Both the position numbers and the translations under genes were made by a program. Below the pieces are notes generated by a model. That model saw nothing but the letters and a program-made list of their open reading frames with translations, made no database searches and was not told the origin of the DNA. A DNA stretch of 15,458 bases from an uncultured Eubacteriales bacterium (GTDB lineage: Bacteria > Bacillota > Clostridia > Oscillospirales > Oscillospiraceae): assembly GCA_900540545.1 (NCBI GenBank), contig UQGJ01000065.1, forward strand, positions 1 through 15,458. Reading direction: 5' to 3'. Below, one piece after another: positions 6,591-12,652 of the stretch (position 1 is its first letter; every line of letters starts with the position of its first letter).

Positions 6591-6674
6591 ATGGAACGAA
6601 GAAAATCCCGCACTTATGTCACGAAACAGGGGGCTGGGGCGTTTTATTTGTTAGAAAGGGAGGATGGGACATGA
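6591..6674 (+). CDS. Possible 27-aa leader ORF overlapping the zinc-ribbon gene
   Basis: ATG 6591 opens a 27-codon frame with a basic start (MERRKSRTYV) whose TGA (6672-6674) overlaps ATG 6671 of the next gene as ATGA. AAGGAG (6571-6576) lies 14 nt upstream, which is longer than usual. It could couple translation to the downstream gene or be a chance ORF. No family is recognised. Confidence 0.25.
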   Translation: MERRKSRTYVTKQGAGAFYLLEREDGT

Positions 6675-6952
6675 GCTGGGAGCGGGATGCCGTGATATGT
6701 CCCAATTGTCACAAGCCTATGGCGCGGGGCAGATTGTATAGTCCGGCGGAATATGGAATCTATTGGCTGCCGGGGGACACCAGGCCGGCGGAGCTGGGCG
6801 GGGTACGGCTGAGCGAAAAAAAGATTCGCGGCGCGGGCGGCGACGTTCTGGACAGAATATCCGCCCTCACCTTTATCGCCAAGGACAGGCCGGACAGCTA
6901 TCGCTGTGAAGCCTGCGGATTGTATCTGACCCGGTGGGACGAGAAACACTAG
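6671..6952 (+). CDS. Small zinc-ribbon protein (DUF6487/PF20097-like)
   Basis: The 93-aa protein has an N-terminal CPNC (Cys10, Cys13) and a C-terminal CEAC (Cys79, Cys82) that would form one Zn site. Between them, GRLYSPAEYGIYWLPGD is the pattern I associate with the DUF6487 family of Firmicutes. The function is unknown. ATG 6671 is chosen because AAAGGGAGG (6655-6663) has a 7-nt spacer and the zinc motif then starts at residue 10, as is usual. The frame stays open upstream: GTG 6566 with GGGGAGGGG ahead of it, or ATG 6548, would add 35-41 residues. Codon use is less GC-rich than in neighbouring genes, hinting at a different origin. It is a single-gene unit, divergent from chbP. Confidence 0.75.
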   Translation: MSWERDAVICPNCHKPMARGRLYSPAEYGIYWLPGDTRPAELGGVRLSEKKIRGAGGDVLDRISALTFIAKDRPDSYRCEACGLYLTRWDEKH

Positions 6953-6969
6953 CGCTATGCAGACAAAAT

Positions 6970-7008
6970 AAACCGGCCCCCTGCGCTGATGGCGCGGGGG
7001 GCCGGTTT
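6970..7008. terminator. Bidirectional terminator between convergent genes
   Basis: AAACCGGCCCCCTGCGC pairs with GCGCGGGGGGCCGGTTT around TGATG, about 17 bp with one G-U pair. On the minus strand it is followed by TATTTTG, so with the stem's own TTT it serves the phospholipase-D-like gene well. On the plus strand it ends in TTTGTGG and serves the zinc-ribbon gene less well. Confidence 0.8.
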
Positions 7009-7013
7009 GTGGT

Positions 7014-8462
7014 CTAAATCAAGAAGCGGAAGGGCTGGGTGAGCCACCTTGTCACCGGGTACAAAAACGACTTGGGGTCCTGGTAGGGGACCTGCTCCAC
7101 GCCGTCCCGGGGGAGGTAGCCGCCGGGGGCGGCCTTGAGGCATTGGGACTCCATCTGCTGGAGGTGCCGCTCCAACTGGTCATGGAAGGCGTCGCCGTCC
7201 ACCACCAGCATCAGCTCGGTATCCAGATAGGTGCTGCGGAGGTCCCAATTGTAGGAGCCGACGATGGCCAAATCGTCGATGAGGGCGGCCTTGCCGTGGG
7301 AGGAGTAGTCCCCGAACCACTCCCAGACTGTGACGCCGGTGTCCAGGAGCCTGGGCTTGTTGGTGAGGTAGTCGGAGGAGGCCACGAAGTTGTCCCCCAC
7401 GGCCACGGAGTTGAGCTGTATCTCCACCGGGGCGGACACCCGGGCCAGACCGTCGTACATGGGGCCGTTGAGGACGGCGTAGGGGGTCTGGAGGTAGACG
7501 GTATCCTCCGCCGCCTCCATGAGCTGCTGGAGCTGCCACCAGAGGGTGGGTTCCTTGGCCAGGATGTTGGTGGGGTTGTGGAGGAGGGTGATGCGGTCCA
7601 CGGCCACGGTGAGGGCGGCGTAGTCGATGGGCTGGGGCTGGAGGGCATAGGACGGCCGGGCCCGGAGGACGGCCACGGCATCGGCGTTGGAGCCGTTGGC
7701 CCAGAAGGGGACGGAGTCCAGGACGGGGCGGGTCTCGGCCTGGTTCCAGACCTCGCCGAAGTAGTCCTCCACCTGGCCAATGACGCTGTGGTCCAGGGTG
7801 GCGGCGGTGTTGTATACCAGCACGTCGTTGTCGTGGCTCTTGTCGTCGTCGGAGACATAGTCACCCAGGAAGAGGTCGAAGGTGTTCCGGCCCCCCAGGA
7901 CCATGAGGCGGTGGTCCACGATGAGGTATTTGTCGTGCATCCGGCCGTTGAAGGTCCAGGGCAGGAGGAAGTTCGGCTCGTTGTAAAAGCGTATCTCCAC
8001 GTTGTCCCGGCTGCCCAGGGCGCGGAAGACGGGGGCGGAGCCGTGGAGCATCCCGCTCATGCCGTCCCAGAGGATCTGAACGTCTACCCCCCGCTCCGAC
8101 GCCGCCAGGAGGGCGGCAAAGACGTCCCGGCCGCTCTCGCAGTCCCGGATGTCGAAGGAGGAGAGGAGGATGGAATCCTTGGCCCCGGCAATCATCTGCA
8201 GGCGCAGATCCAGGGCGTCCTGGTTGTCCAGGACCAGGGCGGCCCGATCGGTGGAGCCGGCGCCGGTGAAGGCGGCGGGGTCGAAGGCGGCCTGATAGGC
8301 GGCGCTGACCTCCGGCTGGACGGCGAAGGGGGCCAGGGCGCCTATGGCGAAATAGAGCACGTAGACCAGCAGGAGCCAGCGGAGGACCCGGAAGGGGGTC
8401 CATTTTTTGCGGGGCCTGGCGGCCTTGCCGGTGGTGATCTCCTCGTACAGATTCTTGGACAT
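7014..8462 (-). CDS. Phospholipase D / cardiolipin synthase-like protein, membrane-anchored
   Basis: The 482-aa PLD-superfamily protein has two HKD motifs: H176-x-K178-x4-D183 (MHDKYLIVDHRLMVLGGRN) and H389-x-K391-x4-D396 (HGKAALIDDLAIVGSYNWD). The two halves form one active site using a phosphohistidine intermediate. A basic N-terminus (RPRKK) precedes one hydrophobic segment at about 27-46, so it is probably anchored with the catalytic part outside the membrane. Known relatives make cardiolipin or cleave phospholipids; the substrate is not evident. A single TM and a long linker before the first HKD differ from typical two-TM Cls. ATG 8462 is 4 nt after the asnA stop and has no clear ribosome site, so translation is probably coupled to asnA. 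A terminator follows. Confidence 0.87.
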   Translation of the reverse strand: MSKNLYEEITTGKAARPRKKWTPFRVLRWLLLVYVLYFAIGALAPFAVQPEVSAAYQAAFDPAAFTGAGSTDRAALVLDNQDALDLRLQMIAGAKDSILLSSFDIRDCESGRDVFAALLAASERGVDVQILWDGMSGMLHGSAPVFRALGSRDNVEIRFYNEPNFLLPWTFNGRMHDKYLIVDHRLMVLGGRNTFDLFLGDYVSDDDKSHDNDVLVYNTAATLDHSVIGQVEDYFGEVWNQAETRPVLDSVPFWANGSNADAVAVLRARPSYALQPQPIDYAALTVAVDRITLLHNPTNILAKEPTLWWQLQQLMEAAEDTVYLQTPYAVLNGPMYDGLARVSAPVEIQLNSVAVGDNFVASSDYLTNKPRLLDTGVTVWEWFGDYSSHGKAALIDDLAIVGSYNWDLRSTYLDTELMLVVDGDAFHDQLERHLQQMESQCLKAAPGGYLPRDGVEQVPYQDPKSFLYPVTRWLTQPFRFLI

Positions 8463-8466
8463 GGCG

Positions 8467-9480
8467 TTACAGCAGGACGACCCCGGCGGCCCGGCAGGCG
8501 TCCATGGTGGCCTGATCCCACACGCTGGCCTGCACCTCGCCGATATGGGCCTTGCCCAGGAGCTGCATACACAGACGGGACTGGCCGATGCCGCCGCCGA
8601 TGGTCAGGGGCAGCTCGCCGCCCAGCAGGGCTTTGTGGAAGGGGAGGTTCCGGCGGTCGTCGCACCCGGCGGTGGTGAGCTGGCGGTCCAGGGCGGCGGG
8701 GTCCACCCGAATGCCCATGGAGGACAGCTCCACGGCCCGGCCCAGGACGCTGTTCCAGACCAGAATGTCGCCGTTGAGGGTCCAGTCGTCGTAGTCGGGG
8801 GCGCGGCCGTCGTGGGGTTTGCCGGAGCGCAGCGCCCCGCCGATCTGCATGAGGAAGGTGGTGGGATGGTCCTTCACCCAGGCGTCCTCCCGCTCCTTGG
8901 CGGTAAGGGTGGGGAAGCGGTCCTCCAGCTCCTGGGTGGTGACAAAGGAGACCTCCCGCGCCACGGGGGGCAGGGCAGTGAGGGCGGGGAACATGGAGCG
9001 CAGGGTGGTCTGGGTCTGGACGATGCAGTCCACAATGGTGGAGACGGTGGCCTTCAGGTAGTCGGTGGTGCGGTCCCGGGGGGCCAGGACCTTTTCCCAG
9101 TCCCACTGGTCCACGTAGACGGAGTGGAGGTTGTCCGGCTGCTCGTCCCGGCGGATGGCGTTCATGTCGGTATACAGCCCCTCGCCCACGGAGAACTGGT
9201 AGTGGTGGAGGGCCATGCGCTTCCACTTGGCCAGGGAGTGGACCACCTGGGCGTCCCGGCCGGCGGCGGGGATGTCGAAGGAGACAGCCCGCTCCACGCC
9301 GTTGAGGTCGTCGTTGAGGCCGGTGCTGGCCTCCACGAACAGGGGGGCGGAGACCCGGCGGAGGTTCAGCGCCCCGCCCAGGGTGTCCTCGAAGAGTCGC
9401 TTGAGCAGGCCGATGGCCTTCTGGGTGTCGTACAGGTTCAGCTTAGGGGCGTAGCCCTGGGGGATGAAGGATGTATCCAT
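8467..9480 (-). CDS. asnA: Aspartate-ammonia ligase (asparagine synthetase A)
   Basis: The 337-aa cytosolic enzyme makes asparagine from aspartate, ammonia and ATP, giving AMP and PPi. It is a class II aaRS-like fold, and E. coli AsnA has 330 aa. Conserved blocks are clear: VVHSLAKWKR, GEGLYTDMNAIR, LHSVYVDQWDWE, RAPDYDDW, LNGDILVWN, ELSSMGIRVD and TIGGGIGQSRL. ATG 9480 is used (MDTSFIPQGY). The open frame continues upstream to 9645, but that stretch runs through the promoter and the repeat element and has no homology. AGGGAGA lies about 10 nt upstream. It is first gene of an operon with the PLD-like gene. There is no T-box or long leader; the 5' UTR is about 28 nt. Confidence 0.96.
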   Translation of the reverse strand: MDTSFIPQGYAPKLNLYDTQKAIGLLKRLFEDTLGGALNLRRVSAPLFVEASTGLNDDLNGVERAVSFDIPAAGRDAQVVHSLAKWKRMALHHYQFSVGEGLYTDMNAIRRDEQPDNLHSVYVDQWDWEKVLAPRDRTTDYLKATVSTIVDCIVQTQTTLRSMFPALTALPPVAREVSFVTTQELEDRFPTLTAKEREDAWVKDHPTTFLMQIGGALRSGKPHDGRAPDYDDWTLNGDILVWNSVLGRAVELSSMGIRVDPAALDRQLTTAGCDDRRNLPFHKALLGGELPLTIGGGIGQSRLCMQLLGKAHIGEVQASVWDQATMDACRAAGVVLL

Positions 9481-9514
9481 AGGTATGAAGTCTCCCTTAT
9501 GTTCGGTTTTTCCT

Positions 9515-9543
9515 ATTATACACGGGAATGGGGGGGAGGGCAA
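9515..9543 (-). promoter_or_regulatory. Sigma-A promoter of asnA
   Basis: On the minus strand TTGCCC (9543-9538), a 17-bp C-rich spacer and a perfect TATAAT (9520-9515). The -35 hexamer directly abuts the structured repeat element, which begins at about 9544. Confidence 0.75.
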
Positions 9544-9593
9544 GGGGGGAGGACCCCTTTGGGGGCGCTCCCGCGCGGGTGCCTCCGGCGGGC

Positions 9594-9617
9594 CCCCTTT
9601 CTTCTCGAAGAAAGGGG
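9594..9617 (+). repeat. H1 of second element, left end
   Basis: CCCCTTTCTT pairs perfectly with AAGAAAGGGG around the loop CTCG, followed by the linker ACGGAAAGAAGGACCAGGGG. Confidence 0.8.
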
Positions 9618-9630
9618 ACGGAAAGAAGGA

Positions 9631-9679
9631 CCAGGGGGACAGCACGGGGCTTTACAAGCCCCTATCGCTGTCCCCCTGG
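9631..9679 (+). repeat. H2 of second element, left end
   Basis: The basal stem CCAGGGGGACAG pairs with CTGTCCCCCTGG (12 bp), and the upper stem GGGGCTT with AAGCCCC (loop TAC). Compared with 1828-1877 the bases in both tiers differ but stay complementary. Confidence 0.85.
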
Positions 9680-10118
9680 ACCCCGGGGAACGTCCGGGCG
9701 GCGGTGGGGTTTATGTTGGCTGGCAAGACCAGAAAGCCGTTGCAGCTCGTATTGGTCTGGCAGTTGAACAACTTCGGCTGCCGCCCCTCGGCATATCAAC
9801 CGGAAAAATTTGATAGTAGTTGCGTTTTCATCGGTGCAACCGAGCCGCCACAGGTCTTTGCATTTTTGAATTGGCCTTGCGGCCATTGCCAGTCGCCCAC
9901 CGGTGACCGTTAGGCTTCAGCAGTGGCGCGCCGAGTCGTCGCGCCCCACCGATGATAGACCAGCTTTGCCGGGTACTGCCATGCTAGGCGCGCCGCGCCA
10001 GCGCATGGGGGTGACCAATTACGTGACAGGCCGTAACGGCCGGGGCGGGTGCTTGAGGGCAGACTTGTCACCTCTAGCCGGTCTCAACCCCCATGCCCCG
10101 TTGGCGCCGCCCCAGGGT

Positions 10119-10174
10119 CCAGGGCCGAAGCCCTGGTTTTCTTTCCGTCCCCTTTCTCAAATGAGAAAGGGGAC
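10119..10174 (-). repeat. Right terminal module with UUCG-tetraloop hairpin
   Basis: On the minus strand H1 is GTCCCCTTTCTC with GAGAAAGGGGAC (loop ATTT). It is followed by GGAAAGAAAA and a short H2, CCAGGGC-TTCG-GCCCTGG, then ACCCTGGGG. The C(UUCG)G loop is an unusually stable RNA tetraloop; here it stands in for the large two-tier H2 of the left ends. Confidence 0.8.
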
Positions 10175-10223
10175 CCCCGCCGGAGGCGCCGTCCCCCGGA
10201 GGGGGACACCCTCGTCCTCGCCC

Positions 10224-10265
10224 AAAAAACGAGGCCCGCGACCTTATTTCAGGTCGTGGGCCTCG
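10224..10265 (-). terminator. Intrinsic terminator of the C69 dipeptidase gene
   Basis: On the minus strand CGAGGCCCACGACCT pairs with AGGTCGCGGGCCTCG (15 bp, one wobble) and is followed by TTTTTT. It lies 12 nt past the stop codon. Confidence 0.9.
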
Positions 10266-10277
10266 CGGCGGTCTAGC

Positions 10278-11939
10278 TTACAGCTCGTTCACGAAGCTCA
10301 TGGGCACGTAGGTGACCCCGTCCACGGCGTAGGCGTCCCCGCCCGACAGGGGCACGGTCACGGTCTGACCGTCCTTGGTGAGGACCACCGCGTTGGCGGC
10401 GGCGTCCCAGGTGACGGAGTAGCCCTTGCTCTCAGCGGCTGGGCGGAGGGGCAGGTCGGGGGCAAAGACCACGGGCTCCCGGCTGGCGCTCAGGCCCGCG
10501 TTGTGGGTCACGGTGGTCAGCAACTGGGCGTAGAGCCGGTCGGCGTTGGCCATCTGGGCCTCGGCCATGGATGCGGCCAGGGCGGTGACGTACTGGGCAC
10601 CCTGCTCCGGGTCGGTGGCGTAGAGGGCCTTGACGGTCTCGCCCGCTTGGGCCATCTGGGCGATCATCTGAGTTTCCTGAAGCGTCCAGAAGGCTTCCAC
10701 GCCGTCGGAGTAGAGGGCCCGGTTTGTGTCGGCCAGACCGCAGATTTTCTTGAAGGACCAGTAAAGACTGTCGGCGCTGTACTCCGGGCTGTCGGTCTGC
10801 CAGGCGGCGCAGGTGTCGGTGATACCGGAGAACTCGGGCAGGAACACGGAGTGCTCCGCGCCGCCGGCGGCGATCCAGCTCACGGCGGCGGAGGCGGCGG
10901 GGTAGTTGGAGAAGATTTGGACGATGTGGGTCTCGGGGGTGGTGGACACGGCGATGGCCCGGTTGCCCTCCTGGCCCTCCAGGGTCAGGTCGTGGGGGGT
11001 GCCCTGGTAGCGGTTGCGGTAGACGGCCATCACGTCGGTGAGAGCCACCTTTTCGTCGGGGGCGTAGAACAGGGGGTAGAAGGTGTCGGTGTCATACTCC
11101 CCGGCGGTGGAGGGGGCAAAGAGCTGATGGCCCACCCAGGTGCGCATATTGGAGCTGTCCTTGCGCACGCCGCCGCAGACGGACTGGGCTACGAGGTACT
11201 TGCCGTCGGCGTCCTTCACGGCCAGCTTGAGCTGGTCGATGGTGTCCAGCAGGCCCTCGGAGAGGACGAAGTTCTCCCCGTCCTCCGGGTCCACGGCGCC
11301 CATCATGAACTGGTTGCCAAAGACGGCCACCATGTCGGCGGGCATCTTCATGGCGGCGTACTGGTGGCCGCCGTACAGCTCCACGATCCAGGCCTCGGTC
11401 TGGTCGGCGATCATCACGATGTTGCCCTCGGCGGAGCCGTAGGCGTCCACGGCGGCCAGGAGGTTGTCCACGCCCTGCCTGGCGGTGGCGGAGGTGGCGG
11501 CCACCAGGGCGGGGAGGATGCCCTCCCGGACGCCCGCGTCCACGTAGGGGTCGGCCTTTGCCCAGGCGTCGCAGGGACCGGCGGAGACGGTGCCGGTGAC
11601 GGCCACGCCCATCTCGTTGGTGCAGACGGCGGGGTACATGCCGTCGCCCGCGCCGGCGTAGTCGCTCATGGTGGTGTACTGGTAGGTGGTGTCGGGCAGG
11701 GGATAGGCAAAGCCGTTGATGTCCTCCAGGACCCGGCCCGGCTCGTCGGAGTGGGGCACCACGAAGTGGAGCTTGTCGTAATCGGAGGGGCTGATGTCCT
11801 CGCTGCGGGCGATGATGGTGGTCCCCTCGGCGCTGGCGTCCTTGCCCACGTAGAGGCCGGTGCAGGCCAGGGCGCTCAGGTTGCCCACGCAGAGGGTGAC
11901 GGCTAGGGCGGCGGTGGCGAATTTCCAATGCTGCTTCAT
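10278..11939 (-). CDS. Secreted C69-family dipeptidase (PepD-like) with C-terminal stalk-like domain
   Basis: The 553-aa exported peptidase is of the C69 (N-terminal nucleophile hydrolase) family, which releases dipeptides or cleaves acyl-amide bonds. Residues 1-25 are a signal peptide (KQHWK, then a hydrophobic core) ending ALA, directly followed by Cys26 in CTGLYVGKDASAEGTTIIARSED. That block matches the start of mature C69 enzymes, where the Cys is the catalytic nucleophile. Cleavage at A-L-A would expose it. The last ~45 residues (VTWDAAANAVVLTKDGQ...DGVTYVPMSFVNEL) resemble a partial copper-amine-oxidase-N-like stalk domain, possibly for wall attachment. ATG 11939 has GAGAGG 4 nt upstream, a short spacer. 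It is monocistronic, with its own promoter and terminator. The substrate is unknown. Confidence 0.9.
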   Translation of the reverse strand: MKQHWKFATAALAVTLCVGNLSALACTGLYVGKDASAEGTTIIARSEDISPSDYDKLHFVVPHSDEPGRVLEDINGFAYPLPDTTYQYTTMSDYAGAGDGMYPAVCTNEMGVAVTGTVSAGPCDAWAKADPYVDAGVREGILPALVAATSATARQGVDNLLAAVDAYGSAEGNIVMIADQTEAWIVELYGGHQYAAMKMPADMVAVFGNQFMMGAVDPEDGENFVLSEGLLDTIDQLKLAVKDADGKYLVAQSVCGGVRKDSSNMRTWVGHQLFAPSTAGEYDTDTFYPLFYAPDEKVALTDVMAVYRNRYQGTPHDLTLEGQEGNRAIAVSTTPETHIVQIFSNYPAASAAVSWIAAGGAEHSVFLPEFSGITDTCAAWQTDSPEYSADSLYWSFKKICGLADTNRALYSDGVEAFWTLQETQMIAQMAQAGETVKALYATDPEQGAQYVTALAASMAEAQMANADRLYAQLLTTVTHNAGLSASREPVVFAPDLPLRPAAESKGYSVTWDAAANAVVLTKDGQTVTVPLSGGDAYAVDGVTYVPMSFVNEL

Positions 11940-11976
11940 GTTTCCTCTCGACCTTTCCTATTGGAAGTTATACGGT

Positions 11977-12005
11977 ATTATTGCATAATTATTCATAAAT
12001 GTCAA
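11977..12005 (-). promoter_or_regulatory. Sigma-A promoter of the C69 dipeptidase gene
   Basis: On the minus strand a perfect TTGACA (12005-12000), a 17-bp spacer and AATAAT (11982-11977, 5 of 6). The predicted start is near 11970, giving a leader of about 30 nt. Confidence 0.75.
11980..11997. promoter_or_regulatory. Possible ARG box (ArgR/AhrC site) in the promoter spacer
   Basis: On the minus strand TGAAT-AATT-ATGCA differs from the ARG-box core TGAAT-wwww-ATTCA at one arm position. It lies between -35 and -10 and overlaps the -10 edge, where binding would repress. AT-rich promoter sequence can match by chance, so confidence is modest. Confidence 0.35.
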
Positions 12006-12028
12006 GAGAAAAGGAGTGGGCGAAAGTG

Positions 12029-12062
12029 ACAGGAGCCGCCACGATTTCGTGGCGGCTCCTGT
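12029..12062 (-). terminator. Hairpin after the XRE regulator gene
   Basis: A perfect 15-bp stem, ACAGGAGCCGCCACG with CGTGGCGGCTCCTGT, around a 4-nt loop, starting 1 nt past the stop codon. The T-run is poor (CACTTTC), so it may be a weak terminator or an RNA 3'-end stabiliser. Confidence 0.6.
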
Positions 12063-12063
12063 A

Positions 12064-12414
12064 TCATTTGCCGGGTTCCGGCGGGGCATCCCCCGGGATT
12101 GGGCCGAGGATGGCCGCCAGACGGTTGTAGTCCTGGAAGGTCTCAATCATTTTGTGGATGACGCCGCGCTGCTCCGGCGTCAGGCCGGTCACATCCACCT
12201 TGTACTGGCCGCTGTGGCCCAGGAGGTTGTCCGTGCTGACGTGAAACAGGCCGGCAATCTTGATGAGGACGTCGTAAGAGGGCAGCCGGGAACCGTTTTC
12301 ATAGGCGCAGACGGTGGATTTGGCGACATTGATTTTTTTCGCAAACTCCTCCTGCGTCATCCCGGCGGCCTGGCGCAATGCCTTGATTTGCTCTGCGAGC
12401 GGGTTCCCGTTCAC
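12064..12414 (-). CDS. XRE-family helix-turn-helix transcriptional regulator
   Basis: The 116-aa DNA-binding protein has a single N-terminal HTH_3/Cro-C1 domain (about residues 6-65): LAEQIKALRQAAGMTQEEFAKKINVAKSTVCAYENGSRLPSYDVLIKIAGLFHVSTDNLLG, the classic form with recognition helix near VAKSTVCAYE. The C-terminal ~50 residues (LTPEQRGVIHKMIETFQDY...) are probably a short dimerisation tail. GTG 12414 is chosen over TTG 12417 because the ribosome site AGAAGGTGAT sits at a better distance. The gene is divergent from the secreted stalk-domain protein, and the 238-nt gap holds an inverted repeat that could be its operator. The target is unknown; autoregulation and control of the divergent gene are reasonable guesses. 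Confidence 0.9.
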   Translation of the reverse strand: MNGNPLAEQIKALRQAAGMTQEEFAKKINVAKSTVCAYENGSRLPSYDVLIKIAGLFHVSTDNLLGHSGQYKVDVTGLTPEQRGVIHKMIETFQDYNRLAAILGPIPGDAPPEPGK

Positions 12415-12428
12415 CAAATCACCTTCTT

Positions 12429-12459
12429 TGTGTATAGTTTACCTGATAGGAATTACACA
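12429..12459. promoter_or_regulatory. Inverted repeat, candidate operator for the XRE regulator
   Basis: TGTGTA (12429-12434) and TACACA (12454-12459) flank 19 nt directly upstream of the XRE start. The arms are short, so this is a weak candidate. Confidence 0.3.
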
Positions 12460-12473
12460 TTTGGTAGATTTAT

Positions 12474-12495
12474 ATTATACGATTAGTGTTGACAA
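12474..12495 (-). promoter_or_regulatory. Possible promoter of the XRE regulator gene
   Basis: On the minus strand TTGTCA (12495-12490) is followed 17 bp later by TAAATC, while a perfect TATAAT (12479-12474) lies only 10 bp away with no matching -35. The -35 would overlap that of the divergent plus-strand promoter (12489-12494). Confidence 0.35.
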
Positions 12496-12517
12496 AGGAG
12501 CAGAGGGTTGCTATACT
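12489..12517 (+). promoter_or_regulatory. Sigma-A promoter of the secreted stalk-domain gene
   Basis: A perfect TTGACA (12489-12494), a 17-bp spacer and TATACT (12512-12517). The leader to ATG 12653 is about 130 nt. In it GCAGACC (12548-12554) can pair with GGTCTGC (12584-12590), a possible regulatory hairpin of unknown role. Confidence 0.75.
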
Positions 12518-12652
12518 GAGTGAGAAAATATCCAAGCGTACGGGGCGGCAGACCGCAATATGCTGCAAGACAGGGGCGGGGCTGGTCTGCTAATCTGCTG
12601 TCATCGACCGCAGCATTTTAATGGTAAATTCAAAAGGAGAGAGGAGAACGAC

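Larger units (their letters stand above)
9544..10205. repeat. Second complete copy of the structured noncoding element (about 660 bp)
   Basis: This stretch between the asnA promoter and the C69 terminator holds no supportable gene. The left module on plus has the box GCGCTCCCGCGCGGG (9565-9579), H1 (9594-9617) and H2 (9631-9679), then ACCCCGGGGAACG. The right module on minus has H1 (10147-10174) and a short H2 (10119-10136). Internal boxes at 9815-9894 and 9959-9990 match 2025-2105 and 2191-2222 in the same order and at similar spacing. A long-range inverted repeat, CATGGGGGT (10004-10012) with ACCCCCATG (10087-10095), could form a stem. Boundaries are approximate. Confidence 0.75.

Noticed and set aside
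9440..9515. T-box or other leader riboswitch ahead of asnA
   Set aside because: The leader from the TATAAT promoter is only about 28 nt, too short for such a structure.
9481..9645. N-terminal extension of asnA
   Set aside because: It would run through a good promoter and the repeat's hairpins; the AsnA family starts near MDTSFIPQGY.
9544..10205. Group II intron or a known large RNA (OLE, ROOL, GOLLD, HEARO)
   Set aside because: I see no domain V-like hairpin, no reverse transcriptase and no family signature I remember. The inverted terminal modules argue otherwise. An Rfam search would settle it.
9903..11906. 667-aa plus-strand ORF across the C69 gene
   Set aside because: Its translation is G/V/H-rich without domains and it overlaps the real C69 gene and the repeat element on the other strand.
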